From Vreelandella sulfidaeris (GTDB taxonomy: Bacteria; Pseudomonadota; Gammaproteobacteria; Pseudomonadales; Halomonadaceae), in assembly GCA_007182875.1 (NCBI GenBank), contig AP019514.1, positions 1,178,001 to 1,242,000 of the forward strand: a DNA stretch of 64,000 bases. Reading direction: 5' to 3'. The first letter of the stretch is position 1; every line of letters begins with the position of its first letter. Below, one piece after another: positions 19,530 to 30,442 of the stretch. The position numbers and the translations under genes were made by a program. Below the pieces are notes generated by a model that was not told the DNA's origin, searched no databases, and saw only the letters and a program-made list of their open reading frames with translations.

Positions 19530-20851
19530 GGTTTGTTGCTCGCGCTGCTTTGTCTTTTCCTTCGCCTCGGCGGCGGCCAGCGCGCCGGGGTGAGTGCCCA
19601 CTTTCATCAGCTCATCCCAGCGCGTGGTAAAGCGGTCAGAGCGGTGGGCGCAACGTAACTGCCAAGCCGCTGGGGCATCCGTCATACCAAAACTGATCGT
19701 GCCTTGCCCCATGCGCTGATTGATTTGGTCGACCGTGGCCATCAAAACGGATGGCGATCACGGGTGGGCGGATGTAGCAGCGAAAGCTGATACTGCTCAG
19801 CGTCCACTAAATCGAGCAACATCACGCCCGCCTTCATAAACCGATAGCGGGGCGGTGAATCTGCTCAAGCCCTGGCGTACCGCGTCAAGAATCACTCGGG
19901 TGTCGTCGCTAGGTGAGGGCAGGGCGATGAGCGCTTGCGGAAAATATTGCGGTTGGTCACGGCGATGGCGGTTGGTTTTAAGAAATACCATTACCGCCCG
20001 GGCTAGGCTGCGCTGTTCGCGCAGTTTTTCAGCGCTACGCTGGGCGTGACGACGCAGCGCGTTATGCACTTCTGTAAAAGCGCCCGTCATTTGGCCGAAT
20101 GAGCGAGAGGTCATAATGCGCTGGCGCGGTTGATCCAACGCGTTCATCTCCAGGCAGGGATGCCGCGCAGTTCAAGCGCTGTGCGTGCCAACACCACCGA
20201 GAAGCGCTTGCGCAGCAGCTTTTCATCACTTTCACGTAAATCCCAGGCGGTGTTGACGCCGCCGATGGCTAAGCGCTCGGCCAGCCGACGACCAACGCCC
20301 CATACACTGCCCACCGGGGTGCGTTTTAGCAGTGCCTCGGTGGTGTGGTCTTGTCCATTCAGCAGGCAAACGCCTTCGTAGTGGGGGGTCTTGCTTGGCA
20401 AGGTGGTTGGCCAGCTTAGCGAGCGTATGGGTCGGGGCCAGCCCGACACAGACCGGTAAGCCTAGGTGGCGGCGAATACGCTGGCGCAACTGCCGCCCCA
20501 GCGCCTCACATTGCTCTGCCGTTAACCCTTCTAAGTAGACGAACATTTCATCAATCGAGTAGGGGCGATCTCTGGGCAGGCGTCACGCAACAATTGGGCT
20601 AGCCGTGCCGACATATCGCCGTAAAGCTCATAGTTAGAGGAGAGCAGATGGATCTCGCCGCGCTGGCGCAGCCCCTTCAAGCTTGAAAGCTGGCGTGCCC
20701 ATGGGAATGTCCAGCGCTTTCAATTCGGCTGAGCGCGCGATGACGCAACCATCATTATTCGACATAACGCCGACGGGCCGGCCTTCCAGGTGGGGCTGAA
20801 AACGCGCTCGCAGCTGACATAAAAATTATTGGCGTCGACTAATCCGATCAT
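19491..20851 (-). CDS. umuC: UmuC, catalytic subunit of translesion DNA polymerase V (frameshifted)
   Basis: ATG 20851 lies 15 bp after umuD. The N-terminus reads MIGLVDANNFYVSCERVFXP, with the Y-family metal-binding Asp. Later come SSNYELYGDMSARLAQLLRD, the second catalytic stretch (SIDEMFVYLEGL after repair) and PVCVGLAPTHTLAKLANHLA. The C-terminal frame (19745-19491) matches the UmuC-specific tail (QINQRMGQGTISFGMTDA). At least five indels are required between 20730 and 19750. Together with UmuD' it forms the error-prone polymerase used after SOS induction. Confidence 0.85.
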
Positions 20852-20865
20852 CACTCTTCCTTAGC

Positions 20866-21306
20866 TCAACGTAAGTACTCGTGCACCACGGCACGCACCA
20901 CACCCATAATTGGCAGTCGCTGCCCTCAAGAGGAACGGGCGGGTAGTGCGGATGGGTTGAACATAGATGTGGGGTGCCCTGGTAAAGTGCGTAGCGTTTA
21001 ATCAGCGCTTCGCCTTCCAGCATCGCGACCAAAATATGGCCCAGGCGCGGCTCAATACCACGGTCAACGATGAGTAAATCACCCTCAAAAATACCCCAGC
21101 CTTCCATGCTGTCGCCGGTGGCGGTGACATAAAACGTCTCGGTGGGGTTTTTGACCAGCCGGGTATTGAGATCCAGCGTGCACGGCTCGTAATCCTGCGC
21201 AGGCGAAGGAAAACCGCTAAAACCCGCGCGGCCTAAAAAGTTAAATGCGGCAACGGCTGGGCGCTTAACGGCAAGGCGGGGTAAAGTGAGATAGTTGGCC
21301 CGGCAT
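20866..21306 (-). CDS. umuD: UmuD, SOS mutagenesis protein (frameshifted)
   Basis: ATG 21306 opens a frame that needs one added base in the CC near 21296. It then reads LGRAGFSGFPSPAQDYEPCT, containing the cleavage region, and TATGDSMEGWGIFEGDLLIV with the nucleophile Ser. GEALIKRY follows with the general-base Lys. The C-terminal frame ends properly as GVVRAVVHEYLR at 20866 after one more shift near 20905. RecA-stimulated self-cleavage gives UmuD'. A LexA box lies 26 bp upstream, and umuC follows in the same operon. Confidence 0.88.
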
Positions 21307-21331
21307 TGTCGGTATCCTGATGTTTAAAGTA

Positions 21332-21347
21332 TTGTATGAATATACAG
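21332..21347 (-). promoter_or_regulatory. LexA (SOS) box of umuDC
   Basis: On the minus strand the site reads CTGTATATTCATACAA, a close match to CTGT-N8-ACAG (last base A instead of G). It lies 26 bp before the umuD start, where LexA would block transcription until DNA damage. Confidence 0.85.
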
Positions 21348-21565
21348 TATTTTTAACAGGAAAGAAAATGCAAATGGGTTGCGAGTTAAAGGTAACTAAT
21401 CTTCTGTGATGACTGTCCACTCGGTCAGCATTTAATGGCTGGCTCAACATGAAGCACGCTCATGCACGACCTGACGCGGATGCGATGAAAGTCGCCTCAG
21501 GCTGCGTTATGATAGCGGCCTCGCTTCTCCCATGATGACCCTTTCTCGTTACGAGGTGCCCGCCG

Positions 21566-22830
21566 ATGTTCAGCCGCGATATGACAATTGCCGGATTCGA
21601 TGATGTGCTGTTTGATGCCATGCAGAAAGAGGTGGCGCGCCAGGAAGCCCACATCGAACTGATTGCTTCTGAAAACTACGCCAGCCCCCGCGTACTGGAA
21701 GCCCAGGGCAGCCAGCTGACCAATAAATACGCTGAAGGCTACCCCGGTAAGCGTTACTACGGCGGCTGTGAATTTGTCGATATCGCTGAAAACCTGGCGA
21801 TCGATTACGCTAAAGAGCTGTTCGGCGCGACCTACGTAAACGTACAGCCGCACTCCGGCTCGCAAGCCAACAGCGCCGTTTTCCAGGCATTGGTCAAGCC
21901 AGGCGACACCATTCTAGGCATGAGCCTGGATGCCGGTGGCCACCTGACCCACGGCGCCAAGCCGAGCTTTTCGGGCAAGCACTACAATGCCATCCAGTAC
22001 GGCCTGAATGACCAAGAGCTGATCGATTACGAACAAGTGGCCCAGCTTGCCCGTGAGCACAAGCCCAAAATGATCATCGCCGGTTTCTCAGCCTATTCAC
22101 AAATCGTCGATTGGGCCAAGTTCCGCGAGATCGCTGACGAAGTGGGCGCTTACTTACTGGTCGATATGGCCCACGTCTCAGGCTTAGTTGCGGCAGGTGT
22201 TTACCCAAGCCCCTTGCCCCATGCCCACGTAGTCACCTCCACCACGCACAAAACCCTGCGCGGCCCGCGTAGTGGCGTAATTCTCTCCGCCGAAAACGAC
22301 GCCGATATCGAGAAGAAGCTTCAGTCAGCCGTATTCCCCGGCGGCCAGGGCGGCCCGTTGATGCACGTGATCGCGGCTAAAGCAGTGTGCTTCAAAGAAG
22401 CCATGGCGCCCGAGTTCAAAACCTACCAGCAGCAGGTAGTCAAAATGCCCAGGCAATGGCCAAGGTGTTTATCGAACGCGGTTACGACATCGTTTCCGGC
22501 GGCACCGAAGACCACCTCTTCCCACTCTCACTGATCAAACAGGGCGTCACCGGTAAAGATGCCGATGCGGCGCTAGGCCGTGCCCACATCACCGTGAACA
22601 AGAACGCCGTGCCTAACGACCCGCAAAGCCCGTTCGTCACCTCTGGCCTGCGCATCGGCACCCCGGCGGTAACCACGCGCGGCTTCGGTGAAGAAGAGTG
22701 TACCCAACTCGCTGGTTGGATCTGCGACATTCTCGACGTACTGGCCAAAGGCGAAGACACCAGCGCTATTGAAGCCCAGGTGCTGGATAAAGTAGCTGAG
22801 GTTTGCGCGCGTCTGCCTGTGTATAAATAA
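21566..22830 (+). CDS. glyA: Serine hydroxymethyltransferase (one frameshift)
   Basis: Two frames (21566-22534 and 22387-22830) join near 22445 into a 421-residue GlyA. The protein converts serine and tetrahydrofolate to glycine and methylene-tetrahydrofolate. Visible motifs are [11 protein letters not shown] near residue 30, [15 protein letters not shown], and the PLP lysine in [14 protein letters not shown]. The C-terminal half has [20 protein letters not shown]. Upstream GTTATGATAG may be a -10 box. The single break lies in a CAAAATGCCC stretch in an essential-type gene, which argues for a base-calling error. Confidence 0.95.
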
Positions 22831-22869
22831 GCGACGCCTGCTATAAGTAGCTAGCCCAGCGTTCGATAG

Positions 22870-22902
22870 AGCCGCTGAAGACCACACTCTTCGGCGGCTT
22901 TG
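22870..22902 (+). terminator. Terminator of glyA
   Basis: AGCCGCTGAAGA (22870-22881) pairs with TCTTCGGCGGCT (22888-22899) with one G-U, followed by a short T-rich tract, 39 bp after the glyA stop. Confidence 0.75.
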
Positions 22903-23250
22903 TCTTTACGGCTACTGTAAGTACATATTGGAGGCTTCACCTGCTGATGGCCTGCTACGCCGTTTGTGCTGAATTGGAGCGGGTGGAGGGCAGCGTAACC
23001 TTGGCTTTCCGACCAGGTAGAGGGCAGAAAGACTCGCCCCGCTTACACTGGATAAGGTACCATTGCGCGCGTTCTGCGCTGGCTTAGCTGTCGTAAAGGT
23101 ACATGTCCCTCCTTGCGTTGGGATGAGCTAAACCAAGAGCATCATTAACCGTGCGGCCAATGGGCATTCTATTAAAATCGCAGTGACCGAACGCAGTAAG
23201 CCATGCAGTAAAAGGCGCCGCCTGTGCGCCAAATGCTAATTAAGGCTAGG

Positions 23251-23281
23251 GCCCGGGGAATGTCCAGAAAAATCCCCGGGC
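23251..23281 (+). repeat. Perfect hairpin abutting the first ops element
   Basis: GCCCGGGGA (23251-23259) and TCCCCGGGC (23273-23281) are perfect inverted arms around a 13-base loop, and the right arm overlaps the ops element. It may act as a pause hairpin in the nascent leader RNA. No T run follows. Confidence 0.6.
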
Positions 23282-23290
23282 GGTAGCGTG
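23279..23290 (+). promoter_or_regulatory. ops element (RfaH recruitment site), copy 1
   Basis: GGCGGTAGCGTG is an exact match to the 12-base ops core of the JUMPStart sequence. RNA polymerase pauses there and RfaH loads onto the exposed non-template strand, allowing long surface-polysaccharide operons to be transcribed through. It lies about 500 bp upstream of wzz. Confidence 0.85.
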
Positions 23291-23499
23291 CCTGAAAGGT
23301 TTTTAAGAAGCAGAGTTATGAGAGTCTCCGCTATTTATACCCTGCTCATAGGCGCGGTAGAGTTAAAAATTTGATGTGATTCAGAAGTGGTCACCGCTAC
23401 CGCCCACAACCTTTAGACGCTAATCTGCAATTAGCAAGAAGGTCGGCTCAACCCTTATTGTATTTTTGTGAGGGCAGCGCGATAGCCGCTGGAAAGCAG

Positions 23500-23742
23500 T
23501 GCTAAAAGGGTGGACTCCAAGCCTTTATAGGAGGCCAGCTTGTTGGGCGATTGGTCATCTACAAAGTATCACCCACGACAACAAAGAACCTAGCACTTGT
23601 TCACGTAGTGCCTATCATTAAGAAAATGTATCATATCGATCAATTGACAACTGCAGCATGCACAAATAATTAGCTGACTAGCTAAATTAAAGCATGAGGC
23701 ATATACCTAAAAGGGCACGGGAAGGCGTCCGGAATATCCCCG
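23500..23742 (+). repeat. Leader segment partly repeated at about 36510-36790
   Basis: The stretch around TTAAGAAAATGTATCAT (about 23617) with CGATCAATTGACAACTGC matches TTAAGAAAATGTATCAT (about 36643) with CGATCAATTTACAATTGC. Weaker similarity extends about 100 bp upstream (GGGCGATTGGTCATCTA versus GGGCGATCAGACCATCTA). I see no intact gene in it. The region between the two ops sites is otherwise unassigned. Confidence 0.6.
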
Positions 23743-23754
23743 GGCGGTAGCGTG
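23743..23754 (+). promoter_or_regulatory. ops element (RfaH recruitment site), copy 2
   Basis: A second exact GGCGGTAGCGTG lies 35 bp before the wzz start. It shares the wider context ATCCCCGGGCGGTAGCGTGCCT (in part) with copy 1. Two ops sites in one leader are unusual. Confidence 0.88.
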
Positions 23755-23789
23755 CCTTTATTTTGATTACCCCTTACTGGCGAAATAGC

Positions 23790-24569
23790 ATGAATCAATC
23801 TCCTCCTCATGAGCCGCAGCGCTACCCTTCAAACGACGAAATTTCCTTGGTTGATCTTGCTAAGATTCTGGTCAAACGCTGGAAAGCCATGGTGTTAGTC
23901 TTTCTTGTCATTGTGCTTGGTGCATTGGCCTATGTGCTGCTAACAGAGCGCTCCTATGAATACGTCTCAATTTATCAGGTGGTAGAAGAGGCGCCCGGAC
24001 GTGCCCTGGAAACACCAGCTTCCGTATTGGCTAAGGTTAATAGCCTCTATATTGGATCAGAGACGCGTAAACTCAGGGAGTCGGCAGGATTGGAGAGTCT
24101 ACCCTTTGAAGTGACTGCAGATAATCCTAGCGACACTTTGCTTGTCCGTTTGTATTCGGAAGCGAGTACGCACAATCATGAATTGGTAGCTCAGATGCAT
24201 GAAGCATTGCTATCTCGCATGATGGAAGAGCAAGGTGATCGTCTTGAGAGGCAGCAGGCCGCCCTTGAGCAACAATTACAGAACACTGAAGCTACTTTGG
24301 AGTCCGTCGCGCAGACCAGTACCGAATGGGGAAGTGAACTGGCCGCTAGCTACACGGAACGCTTGGCCGATATACGGCAAGATCTCACTCAGTTAAGCGA
24401 AGGTGAGGTTGTGCAGGTGTCAGTGCAAAGCCTTGAACCTGCTGGTACCGGCCGCAGTTTAATTATGATTTTGGCATTGGTATTTGGCGGCATAGCGGGG
24501 ATTATGATGGCATTCTTTGCTGAACTTGTTTGCAGAGTCCGTGAAAGTTTAGACGCGGAAAGTAAATAG
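23790..24569 (+). CDS. wzz: Wzz-type polysaccharide chain-length determinant
   Basis: MNQSPPHEPQRYPSNDEISL at 23790 starts an unbroken protein of 259 residues. A cytosolic N-terminus (SLVDLAKILVKRWK) is followed by a first membrane helix (MVLVFLVIVLGALAYVLLTE), a periplasmic part with a coiled-coil (RLERQQAALEQQLQNTEATL), and a second helix (LIMILALVFGGIAGIMMAFF). This two-helix topology is that of Wzz co-polymerases, which set O-antigen length with Wzy. The usual proline-rich motif at helix 2 is replaced by LEPAGTGRS. It is the first gene after the ops sites. Confidence 0.8.
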   Translation: MNQSPPHEPQRYPSNDEISLVDLAKILVKRWKAMVLVFLVIVLGALAYVLLTERSYEYVSIYQVVEEAPGRALETPASVLAKVNSLYIGSETRKLRESAGLESLPFEVTADNPSDTLLVRLYSEASTHNHELVAQMHEALLSRMMEEQGDRLERQQAALEQQLQNTEATLESVAQTSTEWGSELAASYTERLADIRQDLTQLSEGEVVQVSVQSLEPAGTGRSLIMILALVFGGIAGIMMAFFAELVCRVRESLDAESK

Positions 24570-24659
24570 CGTACTTTTCTTTAAGTTAATTTTTAAATTT
24601 AAATAATATTAATCTAAATGTTGGCTATTGCTACTTAGTCTGAGTTGAATAGGTGTAAA

Positions 24660-25715
<1,056 letters not shown>

Positions 25716-25725
25716 GAGTAAATGC

Positions 25726-26593
25726 ATGAAAGGAATCATTCTGGCTGGCGGTTCCGGCACGCGTTTGTATCCAATTACCAAAGGCGTCTCTAAGCAGTTG
25801 CTGCCTATTTACGATAAGCCAATGATTTACTACCCGCTTTCAGTATTGATGCTGGCCGGTATCAGTGAAATTTTAATTATCTCCACTCCTGAAGACCTGC
25901 CCAACTTTGAAAAACTGTTGGGTGACGGCAGTAACTTCGGTGTAAAGCTCAGCTATGCCGAACAGCCCAGCCCAGATGGCTTGGCGCAGGCATTTATTAT
26001 CGGTGAAGACTTTATTGGTGATGACTGTGTTTGCTTGGTTTTGGGTGACAACATTTTTATGGTCAGGGCTTTTCTCCCAAGCTGAAGCATACCGCTGCAC
26101 GCACATCCGGCGCCACTGTATTCGGTTATCAGGTGAAGGACCCGGAACGCTTTGGCGTGGTGGCTTTTGATGAAAACAACAAGGCTATCTCTATTGAGGA
26201 AAAGCCTGAGCAGCCCAAATCCAGCTATGCGGTTACCGGCCTGTACTTCTACGATAACGATGTGGTGGAAATTGCTAAGCAGGTGAAGCCTTCACACCGC
26301 GGAGAGCTGGAGATTACCAGTATTAATCAAGCTTATTTAGAACGCGGTGACCTGAACGTAGAGCTTCTAGGACGTGGCTTTGCATGGCTAGATACGGGCA
26401 CCATGAAAGCCTGCTGGAAGCGGGTAGCTTTGTGCAAACCATTGAGCATCGCCAAGGATTGAAAGTGGCGTGCCTAGAAGAAATTGCCTTCAATAACGGT
26501 TGGCTAAGCAAAGAGCAGCTAAAGCACAGGGGCAAGCTTTGAGCAAGAACGGTTATGGCCAGTACCTGCTCAAGCTGGCAGGGGGAAACATAA
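25726..26593 (+). CDS. rfbA: Glucose-1-phosphate thymidylyltransferase (frameshifted)
   Basis: The sequence opens [20 protein letters not shown] with the nucleotidyltransferase signature. [20 protein letters not shown] and LVLGDNIF follow, then (frame change near 26060) [20 protein letters not shown] and [10 protein letters not shown]. It couples glucose-1-phosphate with dTTP to give dTDP-glucose, the substrate of RfbB. After correction of the GGGGG run near 26583 it ends TAA at 26591-26593, overlapping the next ATG by one base (TAATG). Confidence 0.92.
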
Positions 26594-26993
26594 TGAGTGG
26601 CTTAGTAAAGCTGATAGACCTTCTCTCATTAGGTGATGACCGCGGATCATTGGTCGCGCTTGAGGCTAATAAAACGGTTCCGTTCGATATTAAACGTGTC
26701 TACTACATATTTGGTACCAAGGCAGAAGTTGCTCGGGGTTTTCATGCGCACAAGGCACTCAAGCAGGTAGCGGTGTGTGTGACAGGCAGCTGCCGCATGG
26801 TGTTGGATAATGGCAAGCATAAAGAAACAGTATGGCTTGATTCACCGACTAAAGGGCTGGTTATTGAAGACTTGGTTTGGCGGGAAATGCATGACTTCTC
26901 CCCGACTGCGTGCTACTAGTGTTGGCAAGCGAACACTATGATGAGGATGACTATATCCGTGATTATGGCGATTTCTTAAGGATGGCTGAATGA
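26593..26993 (+). CDS. fdtA: dTDP-4-oxo-6-deoxyhexose 3,4-ketoisomerase, FdtA/QdtA type (one frameshift)
   Basis: [20 protein letters not shown] leads into the cupin core (IKRVYYIFGTKAEVARGFHA, HKALKQVAVCVTGSCRMVLD) of FdtA/QdtA isomerases. The C-terminus, after a break near 26912, reads LASEHYDEDDYIRDYGDFLR. The enzyme moves the keto group from C4 to C3, preparing for amination by the DegT-type enzyme encoded two genes later. Whether the product is the galacto (Fuc3N) or gluco (Qui3N) form cannot be told from the sequence here. Confidence 0.85.
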
Positions 26994-27504
26994 TTTTAGA
27001 ATCTAAAAACATCCCTAATTAGATTTGTAGAAGAGTCTGATGCTGACTTTATTTTGAGTCTGCGATTAGATGAACGATACAACACTTTTCTTTCTGCAGT
27101 GAGTCCTGATGTTAAAGCGCAAAGAAACTGGATAAAAAATATAAAGATGATGAAGAGAAAGGCAAGCAGTATTACTTCATTATTGAACGTTTAGATGGCA
27201 CTCCTTGTGGTACGGTTCGTGTTTACGATATTCGTAAGGACTCATTCTGTTGGGGTAGCTGGATACTTAACGAAAAACACGCTACGCGGCTTTGGAAAGT
27301 GCTTTTCTTGTTTATGAGTTTGGTTTTAAGAGACTAGGTTTTAAAAATCGCATTTTGATGTTATGAAAGGAAATAAAGGAGTGATCAGATTTCATACAAG
27401 GATGGGAGCCATTAAATTTAGTGAAGATGAAGTTAATGATTACTTTGAGATAACAGAAGAAGCAGTACTAAAAGCAAAGAGAACTTGGCAGACAAAATCT
27501 AATG
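26990..27504 (+). CDS. GNAT-type acetyltransferase of the aminosugar pathway (frameshifted)
   Basis: ATG 26990 overlaps the stop of the ketoisomerase. After one-base repairs near 27010, 27140, 27290 and 27345 the chain reads LIRFVEESDADFILSLRLDE, YYFIIERLDGTPCGTVRVYD, SWILNEKHATRLALESAFLV and KGNKGVIRFHTRMGAIKFSE, a GNAT fold of about 170 residues. It probably acylates the 3-amino group of the dTDP-sugar. The classic FdtC/QdtC enzymes are left-handed beta-helix transferases, so this would be an unrelated enzyme in the same place. Confidence 0.7.
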
Positions 27505-28621
27505 ACAATACCTTTCCTCGACCTCAAATCCATCAATGCGCAATACCGCCAAGACTTAGTAGATGCTGCTACTCGTGTCATCGATTCCGGTTGGTACATT
27601 CAGGGCACAGAGCTAAAGGCTTTTGAGTCTGAATTTGCTGAATATTGCGTCAGCAAACATTGCATTGGTGTAGCCAATGGCCTGGATGCATTGACGCTGA
27701 CACTGCGGGCCTGGAAAGAGCTTGGCAAGCTTAAGGAAGGCGATGAAGTCATCGTTCCTGCCAATACCTATATAGCGAGTATTCTTGCCATTACCGAAAA
27801 CCGACTCAAACCGGTGTTGGTTGAGCCTGACGAGCAGACTTATAATCTCTGCCCAACGAAAACAGCAAAGGCTATTACATCCAATACTAAAGCCATTTTG
27901 GCGGTTCATTTATATGGCCAATTGGCCCCAATGCCTGAGCTCATGACATTGGCGGATCAACATGATCTACTGGTATTGGAAGATTCCGCGCAAGCACATG
28001 GTGCTGCCATCAATGGTAAAAAGCTGGTAGTTGGGGTCATGCCTCAGGCTTCAGTTTTACCCTGGTAAAAATCTGGGTGCTTTGGGGATGCAGGTGCCGT
28101 TACCACAAGCGATGATGAGCTGGCGAGTACTATCCGCGCCTTGGGTAACTACGGCGGCCATAAAAATATGAGAATCTCTATCAAGGTGTTAATAGTCGCC
28201 TGGATGAAATGCAAGCGGCCATGCTACGTGTAAAACTTAAACATCTGGTTGTTGAAACACAGCGGCGCAAAGAAATTGCACTGGCCTATGCCAAAGGCAT
28301 CACCATAAAGCGCTATCTCAGCCAATATCAGCCGACAGCACAGATGAGTCACTGGAAAACCATGTATTCCATTTATATGTTATTCGCATGGCAGAACGCG
28401 ATGCCTTGCAAGCCTACCTGACAAGTGCAGGTATTCAAACACTGATTCACTACCCGATCCCACCGCATCAGCAACAGGCATATGCAGAGTGGAGCGCACA
28501 AAAGTATCCGCTGACGGAAGCTATTCATCAGCAAGTGCTTAGCTTGCCGATCAGCCCGGTGATGACAGATGAACAGGTAGATGCTGTTATTGCCGCCTGT
28601 AATCACTTTGAGATGCCCTGA
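27502..28621 (+). CDS. fdtB: DegT/DnrJ/EryC1-family sugar aminotransferase, FdtB type (frameshifted)
   Basis: [20 protein letters not shown] at 27502 (overlapping the acetyltransferase stop) begins a sugar transaminase of about 372 residues. Motifs are [49 protein letters not shown] and the PLP lysine in [14 protein letters not shown] (about 28053-28094). [13 protein letters not shown] and [10 protein letters not shown] follow. Frames change near 28045, 28175 and 28385. It aminates the 3-keto sugar to a dTDP-3-amino-3,6-dideoxyhexose. Confidence 0.88.
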
Positions 28622-28624
28622 GGC

Positions 28625-29864
28625 ATGACACTGATTAAAACCAGCCTGCTTAACGGTATAGCTGTAGTCATTAAAATGCTAACCTTGCTGGGCCTAAATA
28701 AAATTCTAGCTATCTATGTTGGCCCCACAGGCTACGCTGCCATTGGTAACTTCCAAAATGCTGTGCAAATGATTACAACGTTTGCCAGCGGAGCAATTAA
28801 CACCGGCGTAGTAAAATACACTGCAGAATATTACAACGAAGAAGAAAACAACGCCAAGTTTGGCGTACAGCTGGCACTATTGCCATTGTCGGCTCTGTCA
28901 TTACGGGCATTGGTGTGTCGCTATTTAGTAAGCAAATTGCATATTTGTTTTAAAGATGAAAGCTACAATACAGTTTTATTTGGTTTTCCATAACCCTTGT
29001 GTTTTTATATTAAATACACTTCTTTTGGCAATATTAAATGGCAAAAAGAAATCCACCGTTATATTATTGCTAACATTGTGGGTAGTGTTTTCTCTCCTCG
29101 CAGTCACTAGTGTACTAGCCATTCAGTTTGGTCTACATGGAGCATTAACTGCGCTAGCTATTCATCCGTCTTTTTCTTTTGTGGTAACTTTATATCTTTG
29201 CTACAAAGCTGACTGGTTTAAATTTAGCTATCTTTTGGTGATATAAATAAAAAGTATTGCTAAATCTAAGTAAGTTACTGCAATGGCATTGACCAGTGCG
29301 GCATGCGTGCCAATAAGTCATATTCTGATTCGTAACCACCTGGGTGATACACTTGGCTGGGAAGCAGCTGGCTATTGGGAAACATGTGGCGTTTAAGTGC
29401 AGCGTATCTAATGTTAGTGACAACAACACTGAGTGTGTATTACCTACCAAAACTGTCTGAGTTACAAAAGCCAGCTGATATTAAGAAAGAAATAATCCAA
29501 GGTTATAAAGTTATTCTGCCTGCCGCAGCCCTGCGGCTTGGTTATTATTTGCTACGTGACTTTATTATCAGTGTACTGTTCACTGAAGACTTTATCCCTA
29601 TGCGTGAGCTTTTGCCTGGCAAATGGTGGGATACATTGAAGATAGGTAGTTGGCTACTGGCTTATTTAATGCTTAGCAAAGCTATGATGAAGCTATTTAT
29701 AATTACCGAAATCGTTTTGCAATAGGTTTTACGGCTGGACATACTTGTTCACTGGCATGGTAGGTTTAGAAGGCATGTCTATCGCCCATGCCGTCAACTA
29801 CGCAATATATTGGGTGGTAATGAGTGTTTTCATTGGTAATACAGTTTTGAGAGAAGCAAAGTAA
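28625..29864 (+). CDS. wzx: Wzx O-antigen flippase, WzxE-like (frameshifted)
   Basis: Four fragments (28625-28993, 28956-29246, 29375-29725 and a tail to 29864) form one polytopic protein of about 410 residues. It begins with MTLIKTSLLNGIAVVIKMLT and LNKILAIYVGPTGYAAIGNF, and later has AAYLMLVTTTLSVYYLPKLS, typical of WzxE-like polysaccharide translocases. It flips the undecaprenyl-linked repeat unit to the periplasmic face. Breaks lie near 28900, 28990, 29245-29370 and 29720. From here to about 35 kb the DNA is clearly AT-richer than the flanks. Confidence 0.82.
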
Positions 29865-30157
29865 GTAATGCAAAATTACTCCCAACTTTCATTTTCCGAC
29901 TTCGAAATCCTCGCAGCAGAACTACAGTCCGTGCTATGGTTACTTGATATGAGGAATCTGAATAATTGCAAAGATGGCGCAGCCTTAACTGAATTATGAC
30001 AATAAAGCAAAAACTCAGCAAAGTTTTAATCCCAGAATAAAGAATTAAATAATAGTTGCTTACCGCCTGCGCCGAAGAAATCGACAGAACATAAGACCCC
30101 AATCTATTAAATTAATATGATTTTTTATGCTTAATACATTAAAGAAATAAACATACA
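29865..30157. other. AT-rich gap without a recognisable gene
   Basis: A short frame from 29868 (MQNYSQLSFSDFEILAAELQ and about 25 more codons) is the only candidate, and it lacks a ribosome binding site. The rest of the stretch has stops in all frames. It may be the worn remains of a gene between wzx and the glycosyltransferases. Confidence 0.35.
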
Positions 30158-30442
30158 AATGAGCAACCTTTCGTCTCCATTGTTATACTCTGTTACAGAC
30201 ACGCACGGTTTGTTCAAACAGCATTCAAAAGTGGGATTGATAAAGACTGTAAACATAGAATTATTTGTTATTGATGATGAATCTAACGATAATTCAGATG
30301 ATTTTATTCAGTAAATAGTTGTTTTGTGAATCACGTGTTAAGGGATTTGAGTTGAGACATAGGCCAAATAAGGGTTTGTGTGCAACGCTTATTGAGAGAT
30401 TTTTAGTTGATGCTACGTACGATATTTTCGAGGAAGAGCTGT
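30158..30442 (+). pseudogene. Remnant of a family 2 glycosyltransferase
   Basis: Pieces in three frames recall a GT2 N-terminus: QPFVSIVILCYRHARFVQTA near 30160, IELFVIDDESNDNSDDFIQ near 30258, and ELRHRPNKGLCATLIERFLV near 30350. The parts are in the right order but cover only about 90 residues, ending where the next GTG starts. The catalytic DxD and the whole C-terminal half are gone, so this is a true deletion remnant rather than a read error. Confidence 0.65.
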
